NCBI RefSeq assembly: GCF_900230225.1
Contig: NZ_OCNH01000003.1
Span: 1,116,001 to 1,180,000, forward strand
Length of the DNA: 64,000 bases
Source of the DNA: Spirosoma fluviale
GTDB lineage: Bacteria; Bacteroidota; Bacteroidia; Cytophagales; Spirosomataceae
Reading direction: 5' to 3'
In this document: piece after piece, positions 35,445 to 43,250 of the stretch
Layout: every line of letters begins with the position of its first letter
Numbering within the stretch: position 1 is the stretch's first letter
Position numbers and translations under genes: made by a program
Notes under the pieces: generated by a model
Database searches by the model: none
Seen by the model: the letters and a program-made list of their open reading frames with translations, nothing else
Told to the model about the DNA's origin: nothing

Positions 35445-36944
35445 ATGACAACTCAACTACCTCCAGCCCCGGCCGATGATTACTTTCGGTCGCACCTCCC
35501 GAACCAGAACGAAAACGGGAAACGGAAATGGCTCTACCCCAAAGCTACGTCCGGGCGTTTCACGCGCTGGCGTACGGTGGTGGCCATCGGGCTGCTGGTT
35601 GCGTTGTTTGCGGGGCCGTTCGTTTGGGTCGATGGACATCCGCTGTTTCTGTTCAATGTGCTCGAACGGCGGTTTATCTTCTTCGGCGTAACGTTCTGGC
35701 CGCAGGATTTTTACCTCGTTGCCATCGGTCTCATTACGTTTGTGGTGTTCATTTCGCTGTTTACGGTCGTATTTGGACGCGTTTTCTGCGGATGGGCCTG
35801 TCCGCAAACGATTTTCATGGAAATGGTTTTCCGGAAGATCGAAGGCTGGATCGAAGGCGATTTTAAAGCCCGTCAGCGGCTGGATGCCGGTCCCTGGACA
35901 ACGGAAAAAATCCTGAAGAAGACGGCCAAGCACACGGCCTTTTTTCTGATCTCATTTGCCATCAGTAATACGTTTCTGGCGTATATCATCGGTCGCGACA
36001 ACTGGCTGAAACTTATTACCGACAGTCCGTCCGAACACGTGGCGGGTTTGGTCGCCATGCTGGTCTTTACGGGTGTTTTCTACGCTGTTTTTGCCTATCT
36101 GCGCGAAATCGTTTGCACGACCATCTGTCCGTACGGACGATTGCAGAGTGTGATGCTCGATAAAAACTCGCTCATCGTTGCGTACGACTACATCCGGGGC
36201 GAACCTCGGGGCAAAAAACAACGGACCGTGGCAGAGGGCGTAGGGCCGGGGGGCAGTGGTACCAGCGATGGGGCTATCGTTATGAGCAACGTCCCCTCTA
36301 CCCTATATCCTCTGCCACTGGCAGCTCAACCCAAAGGCGATTGTGTCGACTGTAAACTTTGCGTTCATGTCTGCCCAACCGGCATCGACATTCGTAATGG
36401 TACGCAGATGGAATGCATCAACTGCACGGCCTGCATGGACGCCTGCGATGAAGTGATGGTCAAGATCGACCGGCCGCTGGGCCTGATCCGGATGGATTCG
36501 CAGAAGGGGATCGAAACCCGGCAGCCGTTCCGGTTCACGACCCGGATCGGGGCGTATACGGCGGTACTGGTAGCTTTACTGGCGGTACTGGGATTCCTGC
36601 TGATCAGTCGGCCGTCGCTCGACGTTACGGTGCTTCGGGCACCGGGGCAACTGTTTCAGCGGGAGGCAAACGGCATCGTTTCCAACCTTTATTCGGTTGA
36701 GATCATCAACAAAACGTACCAGCCCATGCCCGTTCAGTTTCGCGTGAGTAATCCCGATGCCCGGTTGCGATTCGTGCAGCCGATGACGGAAACGAAGCCC
36801 GGCGAACTGACGAAAACCATGTTTTTTATCACCCTGCCACAGCGGGCAATCCATCAGGATAATACCAACCTGACCATCGATATTCTATCCGGCAACACCG
36901 TCATCGACCAAATCGAAACTAACTTTCTGGGACCAAATCAATGA
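35445..36944 (+). CDS. ccoG: CcoG, cbb3 oxidase accessory ferredoxin-like protein
   Basis: 499 residues, five to six helices. Cys motifs: GWACPQTIF, CTTICPYGR and two 4Fe-4S sets in CVDCKLCVHVCP and CINCTACMDAC, then a C-terminal Ig-like domain (about 390-499). CcoG reduces Cu2+ to Cu+ for cbb3 assembly. Odd: between YIRGEPRGKK and GDCVDC there is an extra stretch of about 35 residues (TVAEGVGPGGSG to LPLAAQP) encoded by a palindromic DNA segment (36228-36318), analogous to the insert in ccoI. Same operon as ccoP. Confidence 0.95.
   Translation: MTTQLPPAPADDYFRSHLPNQNENGKRKWLYPKATSGRFTRWRTVVAIGLLVALFAGPFVWVDGHPLFLFNVLERRFIFFGVTFWPQDFYLVAIGLITFVVFISLFTVVFGRVFCGWACPQTIFMEMVFRKIEGWIEGDFKARQRLDAGPWTTEKILKKTAKHTAFFLISFAISNTFLAYIIGRDNWLKLITDSPSEHVAGLVAMLVFTGVFYAVFAYLREIVCTTICPYGRLQSVMLDKNSLIVAYDYIRGEPRGKKQRTVAEGVGPGGSGTSDGAIVMSNVPSTLYPLPLAAQPKGDCVDCKLCVHVCPTGIDIRNGTQMECINCTACMDACDEVMVKIDRPLGLIRMDSQKGIETRQPFRFTTRIGAYTAVLVALLAVLGFLLISRPSLDVTVLRAPGQLFQREANGIVSNLYSVEIINKTYQPMPVQFRVSNPDARLRFVQPMTETKPGELTKTMFFITLPQRAIHQDNTNLTIDILSGNTVIDQIETNFLGPNQ
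36228..36318. repeat. Palindromic insert within ccoG, in frame
   Basis: GTGGCAGAGG (36228-36237) is the exact complement of CCTCTGCCAC (36309-36318), and the sequence inward (GGCGTAGGGCCGGGG against CCCCTCTACCCTAT) continues the pairing with mismatches. The frame stays open. Style and motif (GGCAGAGGGxGxAGGG) match the ccoI insert. Confidence 0.7.
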
Positions 36945-36961
36945 GCGAATGAGTGCGTGAT

Positions 36962-37022
36962 GAATGAGTGAATAGAAATGACAAACACTCATCCAGTCTG
37001 CCACTTACTCATTCACTCATTC
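36962..37022. repeat. Inverted ACTCATTC-type repeats between ccoG and fixH
   Basis: GAATGAGTGAAT (36962-36973) pairs exactly with ATTCACTCATTC (37011-37022), and further copies of the 4-bp ACTC/ATTC rhythm flank it. It fills most of the 105-bp gap inside the operon. Confidence 0.65.
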
Positions 37023-37049
37023 TATCACTCACTCATTAGTCATTAAATT

Positions 37050-37481
37050 ATGAACTGGGGTAAATCTATTGTTCTTGTCTTCGTCCTGTTTGCCGGATTT
37101 ATCGGCACGATGGTTGTACGAATGAGCCGCCAGACAATTGATCTGGTGCGCGATGATTATTATCAGGACGAAATGGCGTATCAACAGCAGATCGACCGGG
37201 TATCTAATGCCCGTGAACTCGATCCGGCTACGTATATCCAGTATCAGGATGGAAGCCAGCAGGTCAAACTTCGTTTGCCAGACTCGCTCCAGCGCGGTAC
37301 ACTAACACTCTACTGCCCCGCCGACCGCAAGCAGGACATTCGGTTACCGTTAACGGCCTCCACGCAGGTTATTACGGCCATTTCCATGCAGAAGCGGCAA
37401 CGGGGCCTGTGGCGGGCACAACTCGCCTGGTTCGATGGCAAACGCGAGTACTACACCGAGCGCGAACTGATTTTGCCATGA
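37050..37481 (+). CDS. FixH family protein
   Basis: 143 residues: N-terminal helix (SIVLVFVLFAGFIGTMV), the FixH-like segment DLVRDDYYQDEMAYQQQID and a C-terminal beta domain (LRLPDSLQRGTLTLYCP and GLWRAQLAWFDGKREYY). FixH/CcoH-like proteins assist cbb3 and CcoI assembly. The stop codon overlaps the next start (ATGA at 37478-37481), showing translational coupling. A soluble relative of the C-terminal domain is at 49849-50091. Confidence 0.88.
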   Translation: MNWGKSIVLVFVLFAGFIGTMVVRMSRQTIDLVRDDYYQDEMAYQQQIDRVSNARELDPATYIQYQDGSQQVKLRLPDSLQRGTLTLYCPADRKQDIRLPLTASTQVITAISMQKRQRGLWRAQLAWFDGKREYYTERELILP

Positions 37482-38176
37482 TCGTATGGCTCACAACGGC
37501 CCTATTGACCGGTCTGGCCGGGAGCCTGCACTGCATTGGCATGTGTGGGCCACTGGCTATGGCCCTGCCCGTGGGGCGGTTGCCGGTGGGCCAGCGCGTC
37601 CTGGCGCGGGGGTTGTATCACCTGGGGCGGCTGAGTGCGTATAGCCTGCTGGGGGTTGTGGTGGGGAGTGTTGGTCAGGGGTTACTCTTAACGGGTCTAC
37701 AGCGACCGGTTTCTATTGGCGCTGGTATTCTGCTGCTGGTCTGGGTGGTTTCGGCACGAACATTTCCGAATTGGGTGCATGCGTCTCCGCTCACCCGCCG
37801 GTTAACGGCCCCGCTGGCGCAACTCCTCCGCCAGCCAACTTTACAGCACATAACCGGACTTGGTTTTCTGAATGGATTGTTGCCCTGCGGTTCCGTTTAC
37901 GTAGCGCTGGCTGGCGCTTTAGCCGCTCCTTCGCTGCTGAATGGCGGCTTATATATGCTGGTGTTTGGCCTGGGCACGGTGCCCGCCATGGTGAGCATCA
38001 CAACGGCTCTTACTCATCTGACCCCTCGTCTGCGGCAACGATTCGGGAAAGCCCTGCCGGTGGCCACCGTTCTGCTGGCCCTTCTGCTCATTGTGCGGGG
38101 CATCGGTTTCCCCACGCATTCGGCCAAAAATGGGTCGGATACAATACCTGTGTGCCACGGTAGCCGGTCAATGTAA
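37478..38176 (+). CDS. TauE/SafE-like (COG2836) membrane protein, cbb3 assembly associated
   Basis: 232 residues, six predicted helices, starting at the ATG that overlaps the fixH stop. GLAGSLHCIGMCGPLAMALP near the start contains the Cys/His/Met pattern of COG2836 proteins (CcoH2-like), which are linked to copper supply for cbb3 oxidases; a second half-repeat has GFLNGLLPCGSVYVALAGAL. It is the last gene of the cco operon and converges with the DUF2892 gene, the ends overlapping by 9 bp (38168-38176). Confidence 0.87.
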   Translation: MIVWLTTALLTGLAGSLHCIGMCGPLAMALPVGRLPVGQRVLARGLYHLGRLSAYSLLGVVVGSVGQGLLLTGLQRPVSIGAGILLLVWVVSARTFPNWVHASPLTRRLTAPLAQLLRQPTLQHITGLGFLNGLLPCGSVYVALAGALAAPSLLNGGLYMLVFGLGTVPAMVSITTALTHLTPRLRQRFGKALPVATVLLALLLIVRGIGFPTHSAKNGSDTIPVCHGSRSM

Positions 38177-38392
38177 TTGGTTCTTTGGCTTGTGTTTGTG
38201 GCGGGTACTAAGGTTGAGAACCCGGTATAACGGACAGGAGCCGGTAATGCCAGTAAGCAGCAGGGCTATACTGACGAGCAGATAAAACCAGCTTATCGGC
38301 GAATGCAAATCGTTGACTAAAAACAAAATCAGTAGACACATGCCGATAATAATCCGCAGAGAGATGTCATAATAACCAAGGTTCTTTTTCAT
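38168..38392 (-). CDS. DUF2892 small membrane protein
   Basis: 74 residues from the ATG at 38392: MKKNLGYYDISLRIIIG, two membrane helices, GITGSCPLYRVLNLST with a conserved Cys, and a basic tail. DUF2892 proteins are inner-membrane proteins, often beside rhodaneses; function unknown. The predicted promoter (38414-38457) would start transcription near 38407, which supports this start and not the longer frame to 38482 that enters a palindrome. Confidence 0.83.
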   Translation of the reverse strand: MKKNLGYYDISLRIIIGMCLLILFLVNDLHSPISWFYLLVSIALLLTGITGSCPLYRVLNLSTRHKHKPKNQLH

Positions 38393-38413
38393 ATAATTAG
38401 CTGGATTGATGCA

Positions 38414-38457
38414 TAAAAGTAAATTGGCGTATGGTTGTGTAACTTGATGGTTATCAA
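38414..38457 (-). promoter_or_regulatory. Canonical Fnr-box operator and -7 box of the DUF2892 gene
   Basis: TTGATGGTTATCAA (38444-38457) equals the classical TTGAT-N4-ATCAA Fnr site. On the minus strand TACTTTTA (first base 38421) lies 29.5 bp from the centre. On the plus strand no matching -7 box is found towards the P-type ATPase gene. Confidence 0.75.
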
Positions 38458-38482
38458 AGGCGAGTTTGATTTTTCTCAACAT

Positions 38483-38580
38483 TGTAATACCGATCGTCGG
38501 CCCGGCGACCGTCCCGGTCGGGCGTGAATTAATTTTCCTGCCCGACCGGGACGGTCGCCGGGCCGACGCTCGGCATTACA
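38483..38580. repeat. 41-bp inverted repeat just upstream of the P-type ATPase start
   Basis: Arms 38483-38523 and 38540-38580 differ from perfect complementarity at two positions; the inner 28 bp (38496-38523, GTCGGCCCGGCGACCGTC and onward) are perfect. Very GC-rich, 16-nt AT-rich loop. It ends 16 bp before the ATG at 38597 and lies in a divergent region, so it is not a terminator of a converging pair. Confidence 0.85.
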
Positions 38581-38596
38581 GGTATAATCAGGATCT

Positions 38597-41095
38597 ATGA
38601 CGTCTACCAACGCTCCCTATATAAATGGGCCATTCACGGGTCTTACAAACGTGGAAGTGGATACTTCCCGGCAGCAATTCGGCAGTAACCGGTTGGCAAC
38701 GCAGGAATCTCAAACGGGCTGGCGGTTGTTTGTCGAGATCATTTCCGAGCCCATGTTCATTTTGCTGGCTGTGGCCAGTTCGCTCTACGTGATTCTGGGC
38801 CAATGGGAAGAAGGCGCTGTGCTGGGTGTAGCTATGGTGTTTATTTCGGCTATTTCCTTCTTTCAATCTGTTCGGAGCGACCGGGCGTTACAGGCTCTCC
38901 GACAATTGTCTCAGCCAATGGTAGCAGTGCTTCGCGACGGGCAGCAACAGCGTGTACCCGTGGAAGAACTGGTCGTTGGCGATGTTGTCTGGCTCGCAGA
39001 AGGACAGACCGTTCCGGCCGATGGCGTGCTGATTCAGGGCAACGACTGTTCCGTTGACGAATCCATCCTGACGGGCGAGTCGGTTTCGGTGGCAAAAACC
39101 AATCCTGATACAGACCGGTTTCTGGCTGGTACGCTGCTTACCTCCGGCAGTGCTTATGTACGGATAAACGCCGTGGGAGAAGCAACCGAATTGGGTAAAC
39201 TGGGTCATTCGCTGCAGACCATAGAAGTCGAGAAAACACCTTTACAGCAACAGATAGCCCAATTTGTCCAGCGCATGGCCTTTGCCGGATTCGGCGCTTT
39301 TGCGCTGGTCTGGGCCATTAACTTTGCCCAATCCGGCGATCGCGTTACTTCGCTGCTGCTGGGACTGACCATTGCCATGTCTGTTTTGCCCGAAGAGATA
39401 CCGGTAGCATTCAGCAGTTTTATGGCCCTGGGAGCCGCCCGCATGGTACGCCTTGGCGTCCTCACAAAACAACCCCAAACGGTTGAGAGCTTAGGCTCAG
39501 CCACGGTCATCTGCACCGATAAAACCGGAACCATCACGCAGGATGGCATGACCCTCGCCCAGCTGTACGTCTATAGTGACAATACCGTTGTGCCGTTGAC
39601 CAATACGCTGCGACCATCGGCTGCTGAGGTGCTGGCGTATGCCCGTTGGGCGAGTGAGCCCACACCCTTCGATACCATGGAGCAGGCCATTGTAGCGGCT
39701 TATGAAGCTCGCTTTAGTTCAGTCACTTATCCATTACAGCACGAATACCCACTAGGCGGCACACCGCCTATGATGACCCACGTGTATGCCGCCGGTATCG
39801 CTCCGGTACGCGTGGCGGGGAAAGGAGCAGTGGAGCGCATTGTTCAGGTTTGTCAGCTGTCGGCGGCAGAAAAAGCCAGAGTTCTTGCGCAGGCAACCGA
39901 ATTGGCCGGGTGCGGGTATCGGGTACTGGGTGTTGCGGGAAGCGACTGGGCCACCAAAAATTACCCCGCCAGTCAGGATGATTTTAGCTGGTCGTTTAAA
40001 GGCCTTGTGGCACTGGAGAATCCGCCCAAGGCCAACGCGAAGTCCGTCATTCAGCAGTTCAACCGGGCTGGCATTGCCGTGAAAATGATTACCGGCGATT
40101 CGCCCGAAACCGCCTGTGCCATAGCCCGGCAGGTCGACTTGCCCAATGCCGAACGAATGCTGATCGGGCAACAGGTGATGGCGCTCCCGGAAGCGGAGTT
40201 ACAGGCCGAAGTGAAGCAGGTGAATGTATTTGCCCGGATGTTTCCGGAGGCCAAGCTGCGTGTAATCCGGGCGTTGAAAGCGAATGGTGAGGTGGTCGCC
40301 ATGACCGGCGATGGAGTCAATGACGGCCCGGCGCTCAAAGCGGCTCATATCGGGGTAGCCATGGGCCGTCGGGGAACGGAAGTGGCCAAACAGGCGGCCT
40401 CGCTGATACTGGTGAATGATGATTTAAGCGGTATGGTCGATGCCATTGCCCAGGGTCGGCGCATTTATCAGAACCTGAAACGGGCTGTGGGCTACATCGT
40501 CTCCATCCATATTCCCATTATTCTGACGGTCACGATACCGTTGCTGTTTGGCTGGCGGTACATCAACCTCTTCAGTCCGATACACGTTATTTTTCTGGAA
40601 TTGGTTATGGGGCCAACCTGCTCCATTGCCTTTGAGAACGAACCGGCCGAACACGACCTGATGCAACAGCGCCCCCGACCGTTTACCGCTACGTTCTTTA
40701 CGGCTGGGGAATTAGGGGTTAGCGTGGTGCAGGGGATTGTGATTGCAGGGGCTGTGCTGGGCGTTTACTGGCAGGGAATGAACGCGGGGATGTCAATCGA
40801 GAGCGTACGGACAATGACGTTCGTAACGCTGGTGCTGAGCAACATCTGGTTAACCCTGGTGAGCCGATCGGGACGGGAGCCGGTTTGGCAAACGATGCGT
40901 CGCCCTAATCCACTGCTTTGGCTGATGCTGTCCATAACCGGTTTACTACTCATTAGCGCACTACTTTTTCCGCCCATGCGCGGCCTGATGAAATTCGTTG
41001 AACTAGCGTCAGGAGATTTTACGCACTGCCTGCTCTGGTCATGCCTGGGTGTGGGCTGGATTGAGCTGGTGAAGGGTAGAGGGTGGTGGCATTAG
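38597..41095 (+). CDS. P2-type (Ca2+-like) cation-transporting ATPase
   Basis: 832 residues. The N-terminal cation-ATPase domain, TGES at about 159-162, the membrane motif LPEEIPVAF (PEEIP is typical of P2A/P2B calcium pumps), Asp308 in CTDKTGT, TGDGVNDGPALK and a C-terminal six-helix block. The N-terminus is short and lacks metal-binding motifs. It probably extrudes Ca2+ or a similar cation at the inner membrane. The last residues VKGRGWWH are encoded by AGGGTAGAGGG, the 11-mer also found in the ccoI insert. Its promoter is uncertain; the Fnr box at 38444 lies 139 bp upstream. Confidence 0.9.
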   Translation: MTSTNAPYINGPFTGLTNVEVDTSRQQFGSNRLATQESQTGWRLFVEIISEPMFILLAVASSLYVILGQWEEGAVLGVAMVFISAISFFQSVRSDRALQALRQLSQPMVAVLRDGQQQRVPVEELVVGDVVWLAEGQTVPADGVLIQGNDCSVDESILTGESVSVAKTNPDTDRFLAGTLLTSGSAYVRINAVGEATELGKLGHSLQTIEVEKTPLQQQIAQFVQRMAFAGFGAFALVWAINFAQSGDRVTSLLLGLTIAMSVLPEEIPVAFSSFMALGAARMVRLGVLTKQPQTVESLGSATVICTDKTGTITQDGMTLAQLYVYSDNTVVPLTNTLRPSAAEVLAYARWASEPTPFDTMEQAIVAAYEARFSSVTYPLQHEYPLGGTPPMMTHVYAAGIAPVRVAGKGAVERIVQVCQLSAAEKARVLAQATELAGCGYRVLGVAGSDWATKNYPASQDDFSWSFKGLVALENPPKANAKSVIQQFNRAGIAVKMITGDSPETACAIARQVDLPNAERMLIGQQVMALPEAELQAEVKQVNVFARMFPEAKLRVIRALKANGEVVAMTGDGVNDGPALKAAHIGVAMGRRGTEVAKQAASLILVNDDLSGMVDAIAQGRRIYQNLKRAVGYIVSIHIPIILTVTIPLLFGWRYINLFSPIHVIFLELVMGPTCSIAFENEPAEHDLMQQRPRPFTATFFTAGELGVSVVQGIVIAGAVLGVYWQGMNAGMSIESVRTMTFVTLVLSNIWLTLVSRSGREPVWQTMRRPNPLLWLMLSITGLLLISALLFPPMRGLMKFVELASGDFTHCLLWSCLGVGWIELVKGRGWWH

Positions 41096-41112
41096 TGGAG
41101 TGTACCACTCCA
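41096..41112. terminator. Small palindrome between convergent genes
   Basis: TGGAGTG (41096-41102), TAC, CACTCCA (41106-41112), in the 22 bp between the P-type ATPase stop and the end of the thioredoxin-like gene. There is no T-run, so the terminator role rests on position only. Confidence 0.35.
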
Positions 41113-41117
41113 CCAAA

Positions 41118-41441
41118 TCAATCCATCATCAGGTGTTTGGCTACGGCAGAAACCATGCCTTTGTCGGAAACCAGACCGACTTGCCGCCATATCTCTGTGC
41201 CCTGACGCACCAGTACAAAAGAGGGTGTTTGGGTGATGCCAAAACTCTGCACAACTTCGGGATGAGACAATTCATCAATCTTCAGAATACGCACAGCCTC
41301 CCCGAGCAGATTTTGCAGTGAGTCGGCCAGGGTAATATAAGAGGCACGCTTCTGGCGGTCGGCTCTTTCCGAAGGAATAAAGAATAATAAAACTGCCGAT
41401 CGGGCAGGAATAAGGATCGGAGTTGGGTCGTCGCGTTTCAT
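41118..41441 (-). CDS. Thioredoxin-fold protein without CXXC
   Basis: 107 residues. The pattern VLLFFIPSERADRQ, then VRILKIDELSHPEVVQSFGI, then TQTPSFVLVRQGTEIWRQVG (cis-Pro region TPSF) is that of thioredoxin-like proteins, but the active-site CxxC is replaced by a stretch with no cysteine. It is therefore probably not a redox enzyme; it may be a binding or scaffold version. It converges with the P-type ATPase. No signal peptide. Confidence 0.7.
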   Translation of the reverse strand: MKRDDPTPILIPARSAVLLFFIPSERADRQKRASYITLADSLQNLLGEAVRILKIDELSHPEVVQSFGITQTPSFVLVRQGTEIWRQVGLVSDKGMVSAVAKHLMMD

Positions 41442-41606
41442 AGTTGTGCGGCCTGCCGGATGCTGTAAGACAAAAAATAATCGTTGTTCGTGATGTAAAA
41501 TTGGTCGATTATCCCCGCAGATGAGCTGACATTCGTTAGCCGACTCAATGATTATTGACCGTTTTCTGAAAGATTACTGTAATTTGGCGTAGAAATCTTT
41601 CGTCAT

Positions 41607-43250
41607 ATGCTGAAAGATTACGTCTGTATGTTGACAGAGCTATACTCAAGTACGTTAACGAATTTGCTTTTCGAGAAGAGCGATGAATTTATCGGCATCT
41701 ACGACCTTAACGAAGAACGATTTATTCGAATAAACCAGGCTGGCGCACGCATGCTTGGATTTGAATCGGAGGCCGTCATGCTGGCTGACCCGGTTCGGTC
41801 CCGGTCTCTTCGGATTCAGCCGCTTGCAAACGAAGATCGGACGGAACTGATCCGAAAAATTCGGGAATCAGATCCTTATGAGGAAGTCATTCAAACGGGT
41901 CGGCAGGATGGACGATCATTCTGGGGGCGGCTTATCATTTATTCGTTCACTAATAACGACAACCCGTTTGCTATTGTCAGGCTCATCGACCAGGCCCGGC
42001 TGCACCAGGCTGAACGTGAACTGGAGCACAGCGTTCGGCGGTACGAAGCCATTTTTTCCAGTGCTACCATCGGTATAATTGTTTGCGATAAGCAGGGGGC
42101 TATTGTGTCAGCTAATCAGCTGGCCAATCAGTTGTTTGGATACACTAACGTCGAAATGATGACGCTGGCCATCGAGCAACTGGTGCCAACGCGTATAAGC
42201 CATTACCACCAGAAACTCCGGCAGTCGTTTAATGAGAGCCCACAGGTGCGTGCGATGGGGCATAACCGGGATCTCAACGCACAACGGAAAGACGGGTCCG
42301 TCTTTCCGGTTGAAGTTAGTTTAAGCTATTTCCGGCTCGAAGATGAGCTGTACGCTGTTGCGTATATTATCGACAGTACGTTCAAGAAAGAAGCCGAGCA
42401 GCAGTTACTAACTCACCGCGATGATATTGAACGGCTCAATTCCGATCTGGAACAAAAAGTGGTCGACCGGACGCATGCGCTCATGAATACGCTCGATCAG
42501 CTGGAGCAGTCCAAAGATGAACTGGCCAGGGCATTGACCGTAGAGCGGGAGCTGGGCGAACTGAAGTCCCGTTTTGTGGCGATGGCCTCCCATGAGTTTC
42601 GTACCCCCCTGACCGCCGTGCTGACGTCGGCCACGTTAATCGAAAAATACACCACGAGCGAGCAGCAGGATAAGCGGGAGAAACACCTGATGCGCATTCG
42701 GGCGTCGGTAAACCACCTCAACGATATTCTGGAGGAATTCTTGTCTGTCGGCAAACTTGAAGAGGGAAAAGTGGAAACGCACCCCGCCGAAATCAATCTG
42801 GCAAAACTGGTGGACGAAACCATTACCGATATGCGATCGGGGCTGAAACCCGGCCAGCAAATTCGAAGCCAGCTCGACTGTACACATACGATTTGGCTCG
42901 ATCCGTCGATGCTTCGCAAAATTCTGGTCAATCTACTGAGTAATGCCGTAAAATATTCAGGGCCTGATTCGGTTGTGTATGTACGGGCTACCTGTTCGGG
43001 TACTAACTTACACCTGGTTGTTGAAGACCAGGGGTTAGGTATCGCGAAAGAAGACCAGGAGCACCTGTTCGAACGATTCTTCCGGGCCAGAAACGTGACC
43101 AACATTGCGGGTACCGGTCTGGGGCTCCACATCGTAGGCCGCTACGTAGACTTAATGGGGGGCACTATTGCGCTAACCAGTGAACTCAACAAAGGAACAA
43201 CCCTCACCTTAAACCTTCCGTATGAAAACTATCTTGTTGATCGAGGATAA
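41607..43250 (+). CDS. Cytoplasmic PAS sensor histidine kinase
   Basis: 547 residues, no membrane helices. PAS domain 1 (about 22-130), PAS domain 2 (about 142-260), a coiled coil (about 262-320), HisKA with His329 in ASHEFRTPL, and HATPase motifs NLLSNAVKY, VEDQGLGI and GTGLGLHIVG. PAS 2 contains LVPTRISHYHQKLRQSF followed by AQRKDGSVFPVEVSLS, the layout of FixL-type PAS domains in which a His of the first segment can be the haem ligand; this subfamily pattern also occurs in non-haem PAS domains, so oxygen sensing is only a possibility. It overlaps the next gene by 29 bp, so kinase and regulator are translationally coupled. Confidence 0.93.
   Translation: MLKDYVCMLTELYSSTLTNLLFEKSDEFIGIYDLNEERFIRINQAGARMLGFESEAVMLADPVRSRSLRIQPLANEDRTELIRKIRESDPYEEVIQTGRQDGRSFWGRLIIYSFTNNDNPFAIVRLIDQARLHQAERELEHSVRRYEAIFSSATIGIIVCDKQGAIVSANQLANQLFGYTNVEMMTLAIEQLVPTRISHYHQKLRQSFNESPQVRAMGHNRDLNAQRKDGSVFPVEVSLSYFRLEDELYAVAYIIDSTFKKEAEQQLLTHRDDIERLNSDLEQKVVDRTHALMNTLDQLEQSKDELARALTVERELGELKSRFVAMASHEFRTPLTAVLTSATLIEKYTTSEQQDKREKHLMRIRASVNHLNDILEEFLSVGKLEEGKVETHPAEINLAKLVDETITDMRSGLKPGQQIRSQLDCTHTIWLDPSMLRKILVNLLSNAVKYSGPDSVVYVRATCSGTNLHLVVEDQGLGIAKEDQEHLFERFFRARNVTNIAGTGLGLHIVGRYVDLMGGTIALTSELNKGTTLTLNLPYENYLVDRG

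Noticed and set aside
38393-38482. N-terminal extension of the DUF2892 protein
   Set aside because: It would begin at the edge of the 41-bp palindrome and include the Fnr-box and -7 box; the short start fits the family and the promoter.
41526-41539. Possible operator CTGACATTCGTTAG upstream of the sensor kinase (autoregulation)
   Set aside because: One half-site is damaged and no -7-like box is found at 29.5 or 51.5 bp, so it was not counted in the regulon.
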